Positions 33,992-42,457 of a stretch of DNA of 64,000 nucleotides are shown one piece after another; the first letter of the stretch is position 1, and each line of letters starts with the position of its first letter. The position numbers were made by a program, and so were the translations under genes. Source of the stretch: Treponema sp. (lineage in GTDB: Bacteria; Spirochaetota; Spirochaetia; Treponematales; Treponemataceae); the NCBI GenBank assembly GCA_017470605.1, contig JAFUYH010000018.1, positions 1 through 64,000 of the forward strand. The letters run 5' to 3'. The notes beneath the pieces were generated by a model, which was given only the letters and a program-made list of their open reading frames with translations, ran no database searches and was not told the origin of the DNA.

Positions 33992-35803
33992 TTACAGATT
34001 TTTTAACTGCTCCACAATTTCCTTAAAGACATCGCAGGCTGCCTGAACAGGCTCAACTTTTTCCATATCCACACCTGCTATGCGCAGACTTTCAATAGGG
34101 TAGCGGGAACCGCCGCTTTTAAGGAACTTAAAGTAGTCTTCGCGTTCTGCATCTCCGCCCTTGCGGACTCTTGTTGCCAGTGCAATTGCGGCAGAAATTC
34201 CTGTTGCGTATTTGTAAACATAGAATGCACTGTAGAAGTGAGGAATGCGAAGTCCTTCCAGATCAGAATTATCTTCAAAATGCATTTCCGGGCCAAAGTA
34301 AAGTTCCAGAAGTTCGCGGTAGATTTTGCGGCAGTTTTCTGCTGTGAGTGGTGTTCCGCTTTCTACCAGTTCGTGAGTTTTTAATTCAAATTCAGCAAAC
34401 ATTGTCTGGCGGTAGAGGGTTGCAAGAATGTCATCGGCACGCATTGCAAGCAGGAACTTCTTCATTTCCTGACCGTCTTTTCCCTTTGCTTCTGCCTGAG
34501 CTAAAAGATACTGGAAAACCAGTTCTTCATTAAAGGTAGAGGCAACTTCGGCTTCAAAAATGGTGTAGTCATAACTCATGTAAGGATTATTGTGAACCGA
34601 ATACCAGCTGTGCATGCTGTGGCCGCCTTCATGCGCCATTGTAAATACATCGCGGATGTCATTTTCATCATAATTCAAAAGAATGTATGGGTCGCCAATA
34701 TAGGAACCGCTTGAAAAGGCTCCGCTTCTCTTGCCTGCATTTTCATAGCGGTCAACCCAGCCGTTTAAAAGTCCGTTGCAGAGGCGGTCTGTGTACTCTT
34801 TCCCCAGAGGGGCAAGGGCATTTCGGCAGATTTCTACAGATTCATCATAAGTAGTTTTTACTGTAACCGATTTTACCAGTGGAACGTAAACGTCGTAGTG
34901 GCGGAGTTCAGAAAGTCCCAGCAGTTTGCGGCGCAGGGCGTAGTATTCGTGCAAGGTTGGCAGATTTTTGTGGATGCAGTCAATCAGATTGTGATAGACA
35001 GAAACCGGCACTTTGTTTCCGTAAAGGGCTGCTTCCAGAGAAGACTTAAAGCCTCGTGCTCGAGTCTGGAAAACATCCTGATTTACGCTTCCCGCATAGA
35101 GGGCGGCAATTGTATTCTGATAATCTTCGAACTTTTTATAAAACTGTTTGTAAGTTTTTTCGCGGACAGAACGATCCTGATTTTTAATCAGAGTAGAGAA
35201 TGTGCTCTGGGTAAGGGGCATGTCTTTTCCGTCAACATTGATGCTTCCAAAATCCTTGTTCAAATCAACATTTGTAAGCATGCTGAAAGCGTTGTCTGCA
35301 GTCTGGGCACTCTGAATCTGAAGACTCATGATTCGCTCTTCTTTTTCGCTCAGAATAAACTGCTTTTTATAAAGCTGCTTTTCTATAAAAACCTTGTAAT
35401 CTGCATATTCAGGGCTGCTTATCCATTCACGAAGCTTTTTTTCATCAATAGCCTGCAGTTCTGGAATAAAGAAACTGCTTTCTGCAGAAATCTGAGTGTA
35501 GGCAAGCATAGCCCTTCCTTCCATTTCTGTTGCTTTTGTATCGCCTTCGTCTGCACTGTGCTTTAATGATGCATAGTGATAGACTGTTTCAGTCAGCAAA
35601 TCTACTTCTTTTACCGTATTCAGGGCTTTTAGCAGGCTTTCTTTTGATTCTCCAAGCTTTCCCTTGAAATCCAATACTTTTTTAGAAAGTTCCGGCAGTT
35701 TTTTTAAATCTGCCTCCCATTCTTCATCTGATTTATAAATTGAATCAAGATTCCATTTGTCTTTTGCAGGTACGTCTTTGCGTTCTCTGATTTTTTCACT
35801 CAT
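33992..35803 (-). CDS. pepF: Oligoendopeptidase F (M3 family)
   Basis: Cytoplasmic zinc metallopeptidase that degrades short peptides. HEGGHSMHSWYS (HEXXH variant HEGGH, about residue 385) followed by YTIFEAEVASTFNE supplies the third ligand. The N-terminal helical half has the family pattern WNLDSIYKSDEEWEADLKKL. 603 aa is the normal length. AGGAG lies 6 nt before the chosen ATG; an upstream in-frame start at 35860 would translate a hairpin repeat and is rejected. Confidence 0.95.
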   Translation of the reverse strand: MSEKIRERKDVPAKDKWNLDSIYKSDEEWEADLKKLPELSKKVLDFKGKLGESKESLLKALNTVKEVDLLTETVYHYASLKHSADEGDTKATEMEGRAMLAYTQISAESSFFIPELQAIDEKKLREWISSPEYADYKVFIEKQLYKKQFILSEKEERIMSLQIQSAQTADNAFSMLTNVDLNKDFGSINVDGKDMPLTQSTFSTLIKNQDRSVREKTYKQFYKKFEDYQNTIAALYAGSVNQDVFQTRARGFKSSLEAALYGNKVPVSVYHNLIDCIHKNLPTLHEYYALRRKLLGLSELRHYDVYVPLVKSVTVKTTYDESVEICRNALAPLGKEYTDRLCNGLLNGWVDRYENAGKRSGAFSSGSYIGDPYILLNYDENDIRDVFTMAHEGGHSMHSWYSVHNNPYMSYDYTIFEAEVASTFNEELVFQYLLAQAEAKGKDGQEMKKFLLAMRADDILATLYRQTMFAEFELKTHELVESGTPLTAENCRKIYRELLELYFGPEMHFEDNSDLEGLRIPHFYSAFYVYKYATGISAAIALATRVRKGGDAEREDYFKFLKSGGSRYPIESLRIAGVDMEKVEPVQAACDVFKEIVEQLKNL

Positions 35804-35824
35804 TTTTATCTCCTTTGATGGGAG

Positions 35825-35903
35825 GGGGAAGTCTCCCCCGACTGCGAGTTTGCGAAGCAAACTCGGTAGTGAGCGGAGCGAACGTACTATCCCCGTAACG
35901 CCC
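35825..35903. repeat. Hairpin repeat between pepF and the radical SAM gene
   Basis: CGAGTTTGC-GAA-GCAAACTCG is a perfect 9-bp stem, embedded in GTAGTGAGCGGAGCGAACG and flanked by GGGGGA/TCCCCC arms. The GAGCGGAGCGA phrase also appears in nested palindrome C. Confidence 0.65.
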
Positions 35904-35907
35904 CCAC

Positions 35908-37722
35908 CTATATTTTTATTTTATTCTTTTTCATCTTAACATTATTCACAAAAAAATCCAAATCCAGCGCATACTGTGAATCAATATATTCAGCAGGATA
36001 ATTAAGCTGAATTGTTTCGGAACGGCCTGTGTCGGTTTTGCGGGAAAGAGCCCCGTTAAAAGTGATGATGTCCAGTGCGGCCGTAACAAGGCGGTTTTTG
36101 TTTTTCTGCAGCAGCTGTTCCCTTACAAAATCTTTCTGAAGTTTTTCTATTGTCTTGTGGTCGCAGCAGGAGCGCAGAGTTTCTTCTTCTTTACGGCCGG
36201 CAGCCCATTCATAAAAGCGTTCAAAAAACTGGGCGGCAGGAATGTGCAGGGCGTGCAAAATCGTGTTGAACCAGGGAACGGCCCGCCCCTGATTATAAAA
36301 ACACGAGCAGGAAAGGGCAATTTTTTCTGCCCGCTTAAGGTCTTCCGGGCTAAAACGGTCTGTGCGGATAATGTGGTAGGGCGGTTTTGCTTCGTATTCC
36401 AGATGGAGCGAGGCTGCCCGGTCGTAAAGGTCTGTTCCGGGGAGAACTGAAAGACAGAAGAGTTCCAGATTGTTGGGGTAAAGGCTTATTGCAAAGTTTA
36501 CGCTTTCCTTAAAGCCTTTCAGACTGTCTCCGGGAAGGCCGTAGATTACGTCCAGTCCAAAAATTACGCCTTCTTCGTTCAGCAGGCCTATGTTGCGCAC
36601 AAAGACCTTGCGGTTAAAGGGGCGGTTTACAAGGCGCAGAACGTTTTCATCACTGGACTGCAGTCCAATCTGCAGGGCGCAGTTCAGGCGGGTAAAAGCG
36701 CGGGCAAGTTCCCGGTCTATGAATTCGGCGCGGGCTTCAAAGTAGTAGAAGGTGTCCGGCGTTTTGCGGGCAATCATGCGCAGTAAATCCAGAGCGTCTT
36801 TTTTATTTGCGTTGTAGGTTGGGTCGAGTACAAAAACCTGAGGAATCTTCTGGCGGGCAAAAAGGTCCAGTTCTTTTTCTAGACGCTGTCGCGGAAAGTG
36901 GCGGACCTTTTTTTCACCTTTTGATTCATAGCAGTAGGAGCATTTAAAAGGGCAGCCCCGGGCAAGTTCCCAGAGGGCGCCGCCGTATTCTGCTGGATTT
37001 AGCGTCCCGTCCAGATATGGGGAAGGGAAGGCCTCGAGACCTGTGGTGTTTGCTGCGTCTGCCTTCACTGAGAATGAGCTTGCTCCCGCGGTTGTTTTGC
37101 TTGCCCCCGCGGTGTTTGTATTGGCTGCCGGTCTGGCGGGTGCTGTTGGTGCTGAGCCAGTGCTCGTGGTGGTTGCAGTTGCCCCCGCGGTGGTTGAGCC
37201 TGTATCTGTGGTGGTTGAGCTTGTCGAAACCACCTCTGTCCCTGCCAGCTTAATCCCCAAAATCTCCGCAATAACCGCCGGAACCTTTCCTTCCCCTTCC
37301 CCTGAAACTACGCGGTCAAAATCTTTAAACGAGGACGGCGAGGCCGTAACTTCCGGCCCTCCTGCAATGCAGAGGGCTCCCGCCGCCTGCAGAATCCCCG
37401 CGGCTTTTTCTAAAATCACCCTGTTCCACACAAAAACCGAAAAACAGAAAATTGCCGGTGGCACTTCGCCCTGAGACTGGTTAGTCATGCCGCGGGCTTT
37501 TGCCATCAGTTTTCCTGCAATATATTTTGCGGCATCATCCTCGTTTTTGCAGAGACCTGACATCTCTTCATCTTCCTTGCAGAAAGCCAGCAGTTGAACA
37601 TCGCAGGCTTCTTTTAGTCCTGCCGTGTGCTTTACAGCCGAAGCAACGCAGGCTGCTCCCAGAGGCAGAGCCTGAGGCGATTTTTCTATAAGGAGTGTGG
37701 TAAAAATAACGGGAGTTTTCAT
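35908..37722 (-). CDS. B12-binding-domain radical SAM protein
   Basis: 604 aa. The N-terminal part (about residues 1-160) follows the cobalamin-binding radical SAM plan (TTLLIEKSPQALPLGAACVA, IAGGPEVTASP). The radical SAM core holds the CxxxCxxC cluster motif in RGCPFKCSYCYESKG (about residue 256), then QIGLQSSDENVLRLVNRPF and IYGLPGDSLKGFKESV. Between them lies a 60-residue Thr/Ala/Ser-rich linker. Part of this linker (VVSTSSTT) is encoded by a copy of the dispersed GGTTGAGCTTGTCGAAACC palindrome. The chosen ATG lies 12 nt after a TATAAT with ATGACA 17 nt further upstream. Substrate unknown; it resembles the family sometimes annotated as B12-binding/DUF4080. Confidence 0.85.
   Translation of the reverse strand: MKTPVIFTTLLIEKSPQALPLGAACVASAVKHTAGLKEACDVQLLAFCKEDEEMSGLCKNEDDAAKYIAGKLMAKARGMTNQSQGEVPPAIFCFSVFVWNRVILEKAAGILQAAGALCIAGGPEVTASPSSFKDFDRVVSGEGEGKVPAVIAEILGIKLAGTEVVSTSSTTTDTGSTTAGATATTTSTGSAPTAPARPAANTNTAGASKTTAGASSFSVKADAANTTGLEAFPSPYLDGTLNPAEYGGALWELARGCPFKCSYCYESKGEKKVRHFPRQRLEKELDLFARQKIPQVFVLDPTYNANKKDALDLLRMIARKTPDTFYYFEARAEFIDRELARAFTRLNCALQIGLQSSDENVLRLVNRPFNRKVFVRNIGLLNEEGVIFGLDVIYGLPGDSLKGFKESVNFAISLYPNNLELFCLSVLPGTDLYDRAASLHLEYEAKPPYHIIRTDRFSPEDLKRAEKIALSCSCFYNQGRAVPWFNTILHALHIPAAQFFERFYEWAAGRKEEETLRSCCDHKTIEKLQKDFVREQLLQKNKNRLVTAALDIITFNGALSRKTDTGRSETIQLNYPAEYIDSQYALDLDFFVNNVKMKKNKIKI
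37211..37233. repeat. Dispersed palindrome inside a coding sequence
   Basis: An exact copy of the GGTTGAGCTTGTCGAAACC element with its GTGG/CCAC arms, in frame within the radical SAM gene. A diverged second copy (GCGGTGGTTGAGCCTGTA) lies about 20 nt away. Confidence 0.85.
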
Positions 37723-37825
37723 TCTTGTGACTTCATTATAAAATACCCGCCCGCTTTTGTCATTATACATATTTTGTAGTGTTTCTTTCTGTTCTTTTTC
37801 ATTCAAAAACTATATACTCACACCC

Positions 37826-39178
37826 ATGCTGAATAAGAACGAAGAATCAAAAGCCTTTTACAAATCACTTTTTAACGTAGTTGGGCCAATCGCCATTCAA
37901 AACCTTATTAGTGCGGCCGTAAGTTCTGCAGACGTGGTGATGCTGGGCTTTGTAGGGCAGACTTCTATTGCGGCAGTTTCGCTTGCAAGCAACGTTATGT
38001 TCATCCTCATTATGATTGCCACGGGAATTTCATCAGGTCTTGTCATGCTGGCGGCTCAGTATTGGGGCAAGAAGGATTATGAATCAATCAGAACCCTGCA
38101 TGGAATTGCCCTGCGTATATGCAGTATTTTTGGTCTGATTTTTACCTGCGCGGCTTTTTTTGCTCCTCAGCTTTTGATGAAGCTTTTTACAGCCGATGAA
38201 CCTCTGATTGCCACAGGCTCTTCTTATCTCAAGGCAATTTCCCTTTCTTATATCTTCTTTGCAGTTTCTCAGATTTTTCAGGCCGGTTTTAAGAGTATTG
38301 AACGCGTAAAAATTGTTACTGTGATTACAGTTACTGCCCTTTCTTTAAATATTGCCCTGAATGCGGTCTTTATTTTTGGAATTTTTGGCGCTCCAAAACT
38401 GGGGGCGGCTGGTGTCGGACTTGCAACTACAATTTCACGTTTTATCGAGCTTATTTTCTGCGTGATTTATGCTTATATGCAGAAGGACGTTAAACTGCGT
38501 TTTTCTAATCTTCTACGTTTTAAGAAGATTCTTACTGCTGATTTTTTCAGATATTCTCTGCCAGCCCTGGGAAACGAGCTTGTTTGGGGAGCGGGTTTTG
38601 CCACTTATTCCGTGATTTTAGGACACATGGGTGAAGACATAGTTGCGGCCAATTCTGTGGTAAATGTCCTCAGAAACCTCTGTACGGTTTTGTGCTTCGG
38701 AATGGCTTACGGTGGAGCGGTTGTACTTGGAAAGTCCATGGGCGCGGGTGACATGGAACTGGCAGAAAGGAACGCTAAGCGGCTCATTAAGAGTACGTCG
38801 GTAGCAGGCGTTGCGGGAGCGGTGCTGCTGCTTTGCTTAAAGCCGGCGCTCCCTCTTATTGCAGATTTGTCTGAAACTGCGGCGCATTACCGCGACATTC
38901 TTTTGTACATAAACTGCTTTTCTGTGGCTGCCGCAGCTTTTAATACCGTTTTAATCTGCGGAATTTTCCGCGCCGGCGGCGATGCAAAGTTCGGCTTTAT
39001 TATGGACTGCGTTTTTATGTGGGGCATTTCCGTTCCGCTGGGCCTGCTCGCCGCCTTTGTATTAAAACTTCCGCCTCTCTGGATTTACTTTATTCTCTAC
39101 CTTGACGAGTTTGAAAAAATGCCGGTCATTGTAATCCGATATTTTCAAAAAAAGTGGCTGCGCAATATCACAAGGTAG
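37826..39178 (+). CDS. MATE family multidrug/organic cation efflux protein
   Basis: 450-aa membrane protein with twelve predicted helices in two six-helix halves. GPIAIQNLISAAVSSADVVM opens helix 1 and GNELVWGAGFATYSVILGHM opens the second half, the paired positions conserved in MATE transporters. It would export drugs or metabolites using Na+ or H+. No ribosome-binding site is visible; TATACT ends 7 nt before this ATG, so the mRNA is probably leaderless. The longer frame to 37757 lies upstream of that -10. Confidence 0.88.
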   Translation: MLNKNEESKAFYKSLFNVVGPIAIQNLISAAVSSADVVMLGFVGQTSIAAVSLASNVMFILIMIATGISSGLVMLAAQYWGKKDYESIRTLHGIALRICSIFGLIFTCAAFFAPQLLMKLFTADEPLIATGSSYLKAISLSYIFFAVSQIFQAGFKSIERVKIVTVITVTALSLNIALNAVFIFGIFGAPKLGAAGVGLATTISRFIELIFCVIYAYMQKDVKLRFSNLLRFKKILTADFFRYSLPALGNELVWGAGFATYSVILGHMGEDIVAANSVVNVLRNLCTVLCFGMAYGGAVVLGKSMGAGDMELAERNAKRLIKSTSVAGVAGAVLLLCLKPALPLIADLSETAAHYRDILLYINCFSVAAAAFNTVLICGIFRAGGDAKFGFIMDCVFMWGISVPLGLLAAFVLKLPPLWIYFILYLDEFEKMPVIVIRYFQKKWLRNITR

Positions 39179-39186
39179 AGATAATT

Positions 39187-40599
39187 TTACAATGCCGCAA
39201 TGCTGGCAAAGGCAGTTGCAGAATCTATCTTTATAGCCTCCAGAGTTGATAAATCTATTTTATAATTTGCAGCTGAACCATCTGTGTAATATGTTCCAGA
39301 AATGAATAAAGATTCTTCGTTTACTGACCAGGAAGCAAGGGTAATATTTTCCCAGTCTGGAACATTTTTCATTACATTTTCACCCTTTTTAGAAGCTGTA
39401 TCTACAGAATATATGTTTTGAAGACGCATATCATCTTTGTGATGCTGATATTCCAGATAAATAATGTCACCTACGTGAAGGTATTTTTCATCAAAATAAA
39501 AATCTGCAGGAATAGTAAATTCTATTTTTTCTTCTTCATTAAGTATATTTTGAATATTGGCAGTGATTTCAGTTTCGTTTTCCTGTCCTGTACCTACCGA
39601 GAAAATTGTCCAAACTTCATCTTCTGCAGTTGGGACAAGAAAATTGCAAAATTTGTCTTCTAAGATTATTTCAGGATTTCCTTTTCCTGTTTCACCTAAT
39701 TTAGCAGTGTACCACTTTGTTGGGTCATCAAGATCTTCTTCCTTTTCTCCATCTCTTACGGAATAATACAGGGTACCGTCATATGGATTATAAGACCAAC
39801 CGTGAAGACCAATTTTTACTTTTCCAAGTTCAACTGCATCGTCTGGATTGCTCAAAGGAAAGACTTTTAAATATCTTTTGTCCCCAATCGAGCAATCAAG
39901 ATAAATATATGTATTATCATTACTTATTTGAAAACCATGGATATAGACGTTAGATTCATTATCTGTGCCACCTGGAAAATGACACAACTCTGTTGTATTT
40001 TTACTTGATGGTTCATATTTATTGAAATAATAATCATAACCGCCGGAATCACGACAAACATAAAGAATTGAACCATCATTCATAAATTTTACGCAATCTT
40101 TTTTGTCAACTATGTATGGCGTTTTATAAGGTGTGCTTAATAATATATCTTCATATGAATTATCTGAATGAACTAAAATTAACTGACTTAGATACCAGTT
40201 TGTTTGACTACCATCCTCAAGTGTAACTAATGTTTGAGAAGGAAAATCAAAGTACAAAATATAATCTTCGCCATTTGGTGATTTTATAACAGAATCTAGT
40301 TTTCCCCATTCAGAGGGATCTTCTCCACCTTCGATTGAAAAAGCTGCCTGAATGCTTCCATCAGATAAAACTTTTTGCAAGAAAGAATCTGAAACTTCAG
40401 CAGCTGCTCGTGCAGACCTTGCAAATCTTGCTGCAGAAGCGTCTCCAGATGCAAGAGCAGTAGCATTTGAAAGGTTAAAAGAAATTGTTGGAATTGTTAC
40501 TTCTACAGGCTTAGAATTACGATCACAAGCCACTTGTGAAAAAAGAAACAAGCCTGATATCAATACAAACAGTGTTTTTTTAAGATTAATTTTTTTCAT
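39187..40599 (-). CDS. Lipoprotein of unknown function, beta-propeller-like
   Basis: 470 aa. Signal sequence with lipobox FSQVAC, then an Ala/Ser-rich segment (LASGDASAARFARSARAAAE) and a body with repeated Tyr/Trp/Gly strand motifs (GSILYVCRDSGGYDYYFNKY, NPYDGTLYYSVRDG, KYLHVGDIIYLEY). These look like blades of a propeller. GGAGG lies 7 nt before the ATG. It converges with the MATE gene with only 8 nt between stops. No family recognised. Confidence 0.7.
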   Translation of the reverse strand: MKKINLKKTLFVLISGLFLFSQVACDRNSKPVEVTIPTISFNLSNATALASGDASAARFARSARAAAEVSDSFLQKVLSDGSIQAAFSIEGGEDPSEWGKLDSVIKSPNGEDYILYFDFPSQTLVTLEDGSQTNWYLSQLILVHSDNSYEDILLSTPYKTPYIVDKKDCVKFMNDGSILYVCRDSGGYDYYFNKYEPSSKNTTELCHFPGGTDNESNVYIHGFQISNDNTYIYLDCSIGDKRYLKVFPLSNPDDAVELGKVKIGLHGWSYNPYDGTLYYSVRDGEKEEDLDDPTKWYTAKLGETGKGNPEIILEDKFCNFLVPTAEDEVWTIFSVGTGQENETEITANIQNILNEEEKIEFTIPADFYFDEKYLHVGDIIYLEYQHHKDDMRLQNIYSVDTASKKGENVMKNVPDWENITLASWSVNEESLFISGTYYTDGSAANYKIDLSTLEAIKIDSATAFASIAAL

Positions 40600-40621
40600 A
40601 AAAAATCCTCCAATAAAAAAA

Positions 40622-41122
40622 TTATTCTAAAAATAAATAATCGGTAAAATATACGTCGCTGATTCGGCCCAGGGAGAGTTTTGTGTTTATCTGTTCGCAC
40701 ATATTTTTTGTGATTGCTTCTTCCGGGATAGAAAGAATCTGCTCTTTTGTGCGCTCAGAAAAGTATTGCTGGAATACTGCCTTGAGGACGTTTTTTTTGC
40801 GGGCCAGTTCTTCGTAAAAAACGGAATCTCCGGCGGGATAGGCCAGCCATGGCGAAAGAACCATGCCCACTCCCAGCATATTTTCTTCATCTTCATTTAC
40901 CGTTGTAATCCGCAGAGTGCCCAGCTCAAAATATGCAATGTCAGAAGTGTCTGCCGGTTCTGCAAGGTTAATTGCCTTGCCCCGAGCAATCAGTTCCCTT
41001 GCTTCAGCTGCCTTTTTAGGACTGAGTTTCACAATCAGAGTTCCAGAGACAATCACAATTACAAGCAGAATTATGATTGCCAGAAGAACTTTATTCAGTA
41101 AATCTGTTTTAGAAAGTGCCAT
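40622..41122 (-). CDS. FliL-like membrane protein
   Basis: 166 aa with one N-terminal helix (about residues 10-32, LLAIIILLVIVIVSGTLIV). A periplasmic domain ends in LSLGRISDVYFTDYLFLE, the typical FliL C-terminal signature (G-x-I-x-x-VYFT-x-[FY]). FliL supports the flagellar stator; spirochaetes often carry a second copy outside the flagellar operon. The ATG is one base after the HflX stop (TAGAATG) and has no ribosome-binding site, so translation is probably coupled to hflX. Confidence 0.75.
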   Translation of the reverse strand: MALSKTDLLNKVLLAIIILLVIVIVSGTLIVKLSPKKAAEARELIARGKAINLAEPADTSDIAYFELGTLRITTVNEDEENMLGVGMVLSPWLAYPAGDSVFYEELARKKNVLKAVFQQYFSERTKEQILSIPEEAITKNMCEQINTKLSLGRISDVYFTDYLFLE

Positions 41123-41123
41123 T

Positions 41124-42371
41124 CTATTTTTTTACCAGAAAAGGACTGATTAAGGCAAGCAGACGGCCTGTTGCACGTGCAGAAATATGCACTCCATCGT
41201 CAAGCCATTCTTCGCTCTGAATGCAGCCACTTCTTTTAAGCTCGTTTATCAAAAGGCTCTGGCTTGGCGGAATAATGTAGTCCGAAACTTCGCCAAAAAG
41301 CATTTCGTAAATAAGGTCTTTAAGTTCCACAAGTCCAATTTCTTCTTTTGCACTTACGCAGATTGCATCTGGAAACTTAAGTCTTAAAGCCTGGAGTGTA
41401 TGTTTTTCATCATCCGCTTTATCAATTTTATTCAAAAGCAAAAGCTTTGGATTGTCTGCTGCTCCAATATCTTCCAGAACATCGCAGACTATCTGATACT
41501 GCATTTCTGCATTCGGGTCAGAAGCATCCAGAACAAGCAGAAGCAGATCTGCATAAACTGCTTCTTCCAGAGTAGACTTAAATGCATCAATAAGATGATG
41601 AGGAAGATTGCTTATAAATCCTACTGTATCTGTAAGCAGGACACCCGCTCCTGTTTCATTAAGCGGCATTTTGCGGGTAAGAGGATCCAGAGTTGCAAAA
41701 AGTTTGTTTTCTACAAGGGCTTCTGAACCTGTAAGGGCATTTAATAAGGAAGATTTTCCTGCATTTGTGTAGCCGACCAGGGCGCAGGAAGGCATTTTAT
41801 CGCGCTGCTTTCTCTGGGTCTGGCGGTTCAGTTCAATTTCTGCAAGTTCTTTTTTTACCGCAGTGATTTTATCGTGAACAAGACGCTGATTCAGTTCCAG
41901 CTGGGTTTCACCCGCACCTTTTGCACCAAAGGCACCTCCACGCTGTCTGGCTAAATCCTTGTTCATGTGGGCAAGGCGCGGAAGGGAATATGAAAGGCGG
42001 GCAAGTTCAACCTGAAGAACGGCTTCTTTTGTCTGTGCCCGCTGGGCAAAAATCCTGATAATTACTTCCTGACGGTCAAAGCAGGAAATGCCCGCAAGTT
42101 CTTCCCAGTTTCTCTGTTTGCGGGGTTCAAGGTTAAAATCAAAAATAATGCAGTCTGCCTGAATCTGTTTTGCCAGTTCTGCAATTTCCTGGGCTTTTCC
42201 AGTGCCCATTCCATAAGCCGGCTGAATTTCCATGCGGCTCAAAGTAAGGCGCTGAATAACATCCATTCCAAGAGTGAGTACGAGTCCTTTAAGTTCCTGT
42301 AAGTCATTTCCCGGTTCGCCAACCAAAAGGGCTCGCGGTACGGCATTCTGTTCTTTCTCTACGTCAATCAT
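41124..42371 (-). CDS. hflX: GTPase HflX
   Basis: Ribosome-associated GTPase that splits or rescues 70S ribosomes under stress. The N-terminal domain (about residues 1-185) has RQRGGAFGAKGAGETQLELN, the HflX glycine-rich linker. The G domain has GYTNAGKSSLLNAL (G1), DTVGFISNLPHHLIDAF (G3) and LNKIDKAD (G4). 415 aa is normal. It has no Shine-Dalgarno; TTGCGG-N17-TATAGT ends 6 nt before the ATG, so a leaderless message is likely. Confidence 0.95.
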   Translation of the reverse strand: MIDVEKEQNAVPRALLVGEPGNDLQELKGLVLTLGMDVIQRLTLSRMEIQPAYGMGTGKAQEIAELAKQIQADCIIFDFNLEPRKQRNWEELAGISCFDRQEVIIRIFAQRAQTKEAVLQVELARLSYSLPRLAHMNKDLARQRGGAFGAKGAGETQLELNQRLVHDKITAVKKELAEIELNRQTQRKQRDKMPSCALVGYTNAGKSSLLNALTGSEALVENKLFATLDPLTRKMPLNETGAGVLLTDTVGFISNLPHHLIDAFKSTLEEAVYADLLLLVLDASDPNAEMQYQIVCDVLEDIGAADNPKLLLLNKIDKADDEKHTLQALRLKFPDAICVSAKEEIGLVELKDLIYEMLFGEVSDYIIPPSQSLLINELKRSGCIQSEEWLDDGVHISARATGRLLALISPFLVKK

Positions 42372-42377
42372 GTCTTA

Positions 42378-42406
42378 ACTATACCCCAAGTCTGTAAAAT
42401 CCGCAA
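42378..42406 (-). promoter_or_regulatory. Promoter of hflX, leaderless arrangement
   Basis: On the minus strand TTGCGG and TATAGT are 17 nt apart, and the ATG begins 6 nt after the -10. Confidence 0.6.
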
Positions 42407-42457
42407 ACAAAAAGATTGCAGAAAGCAGCCGCCAGTGCCGATAATTTAAAGACGAAT

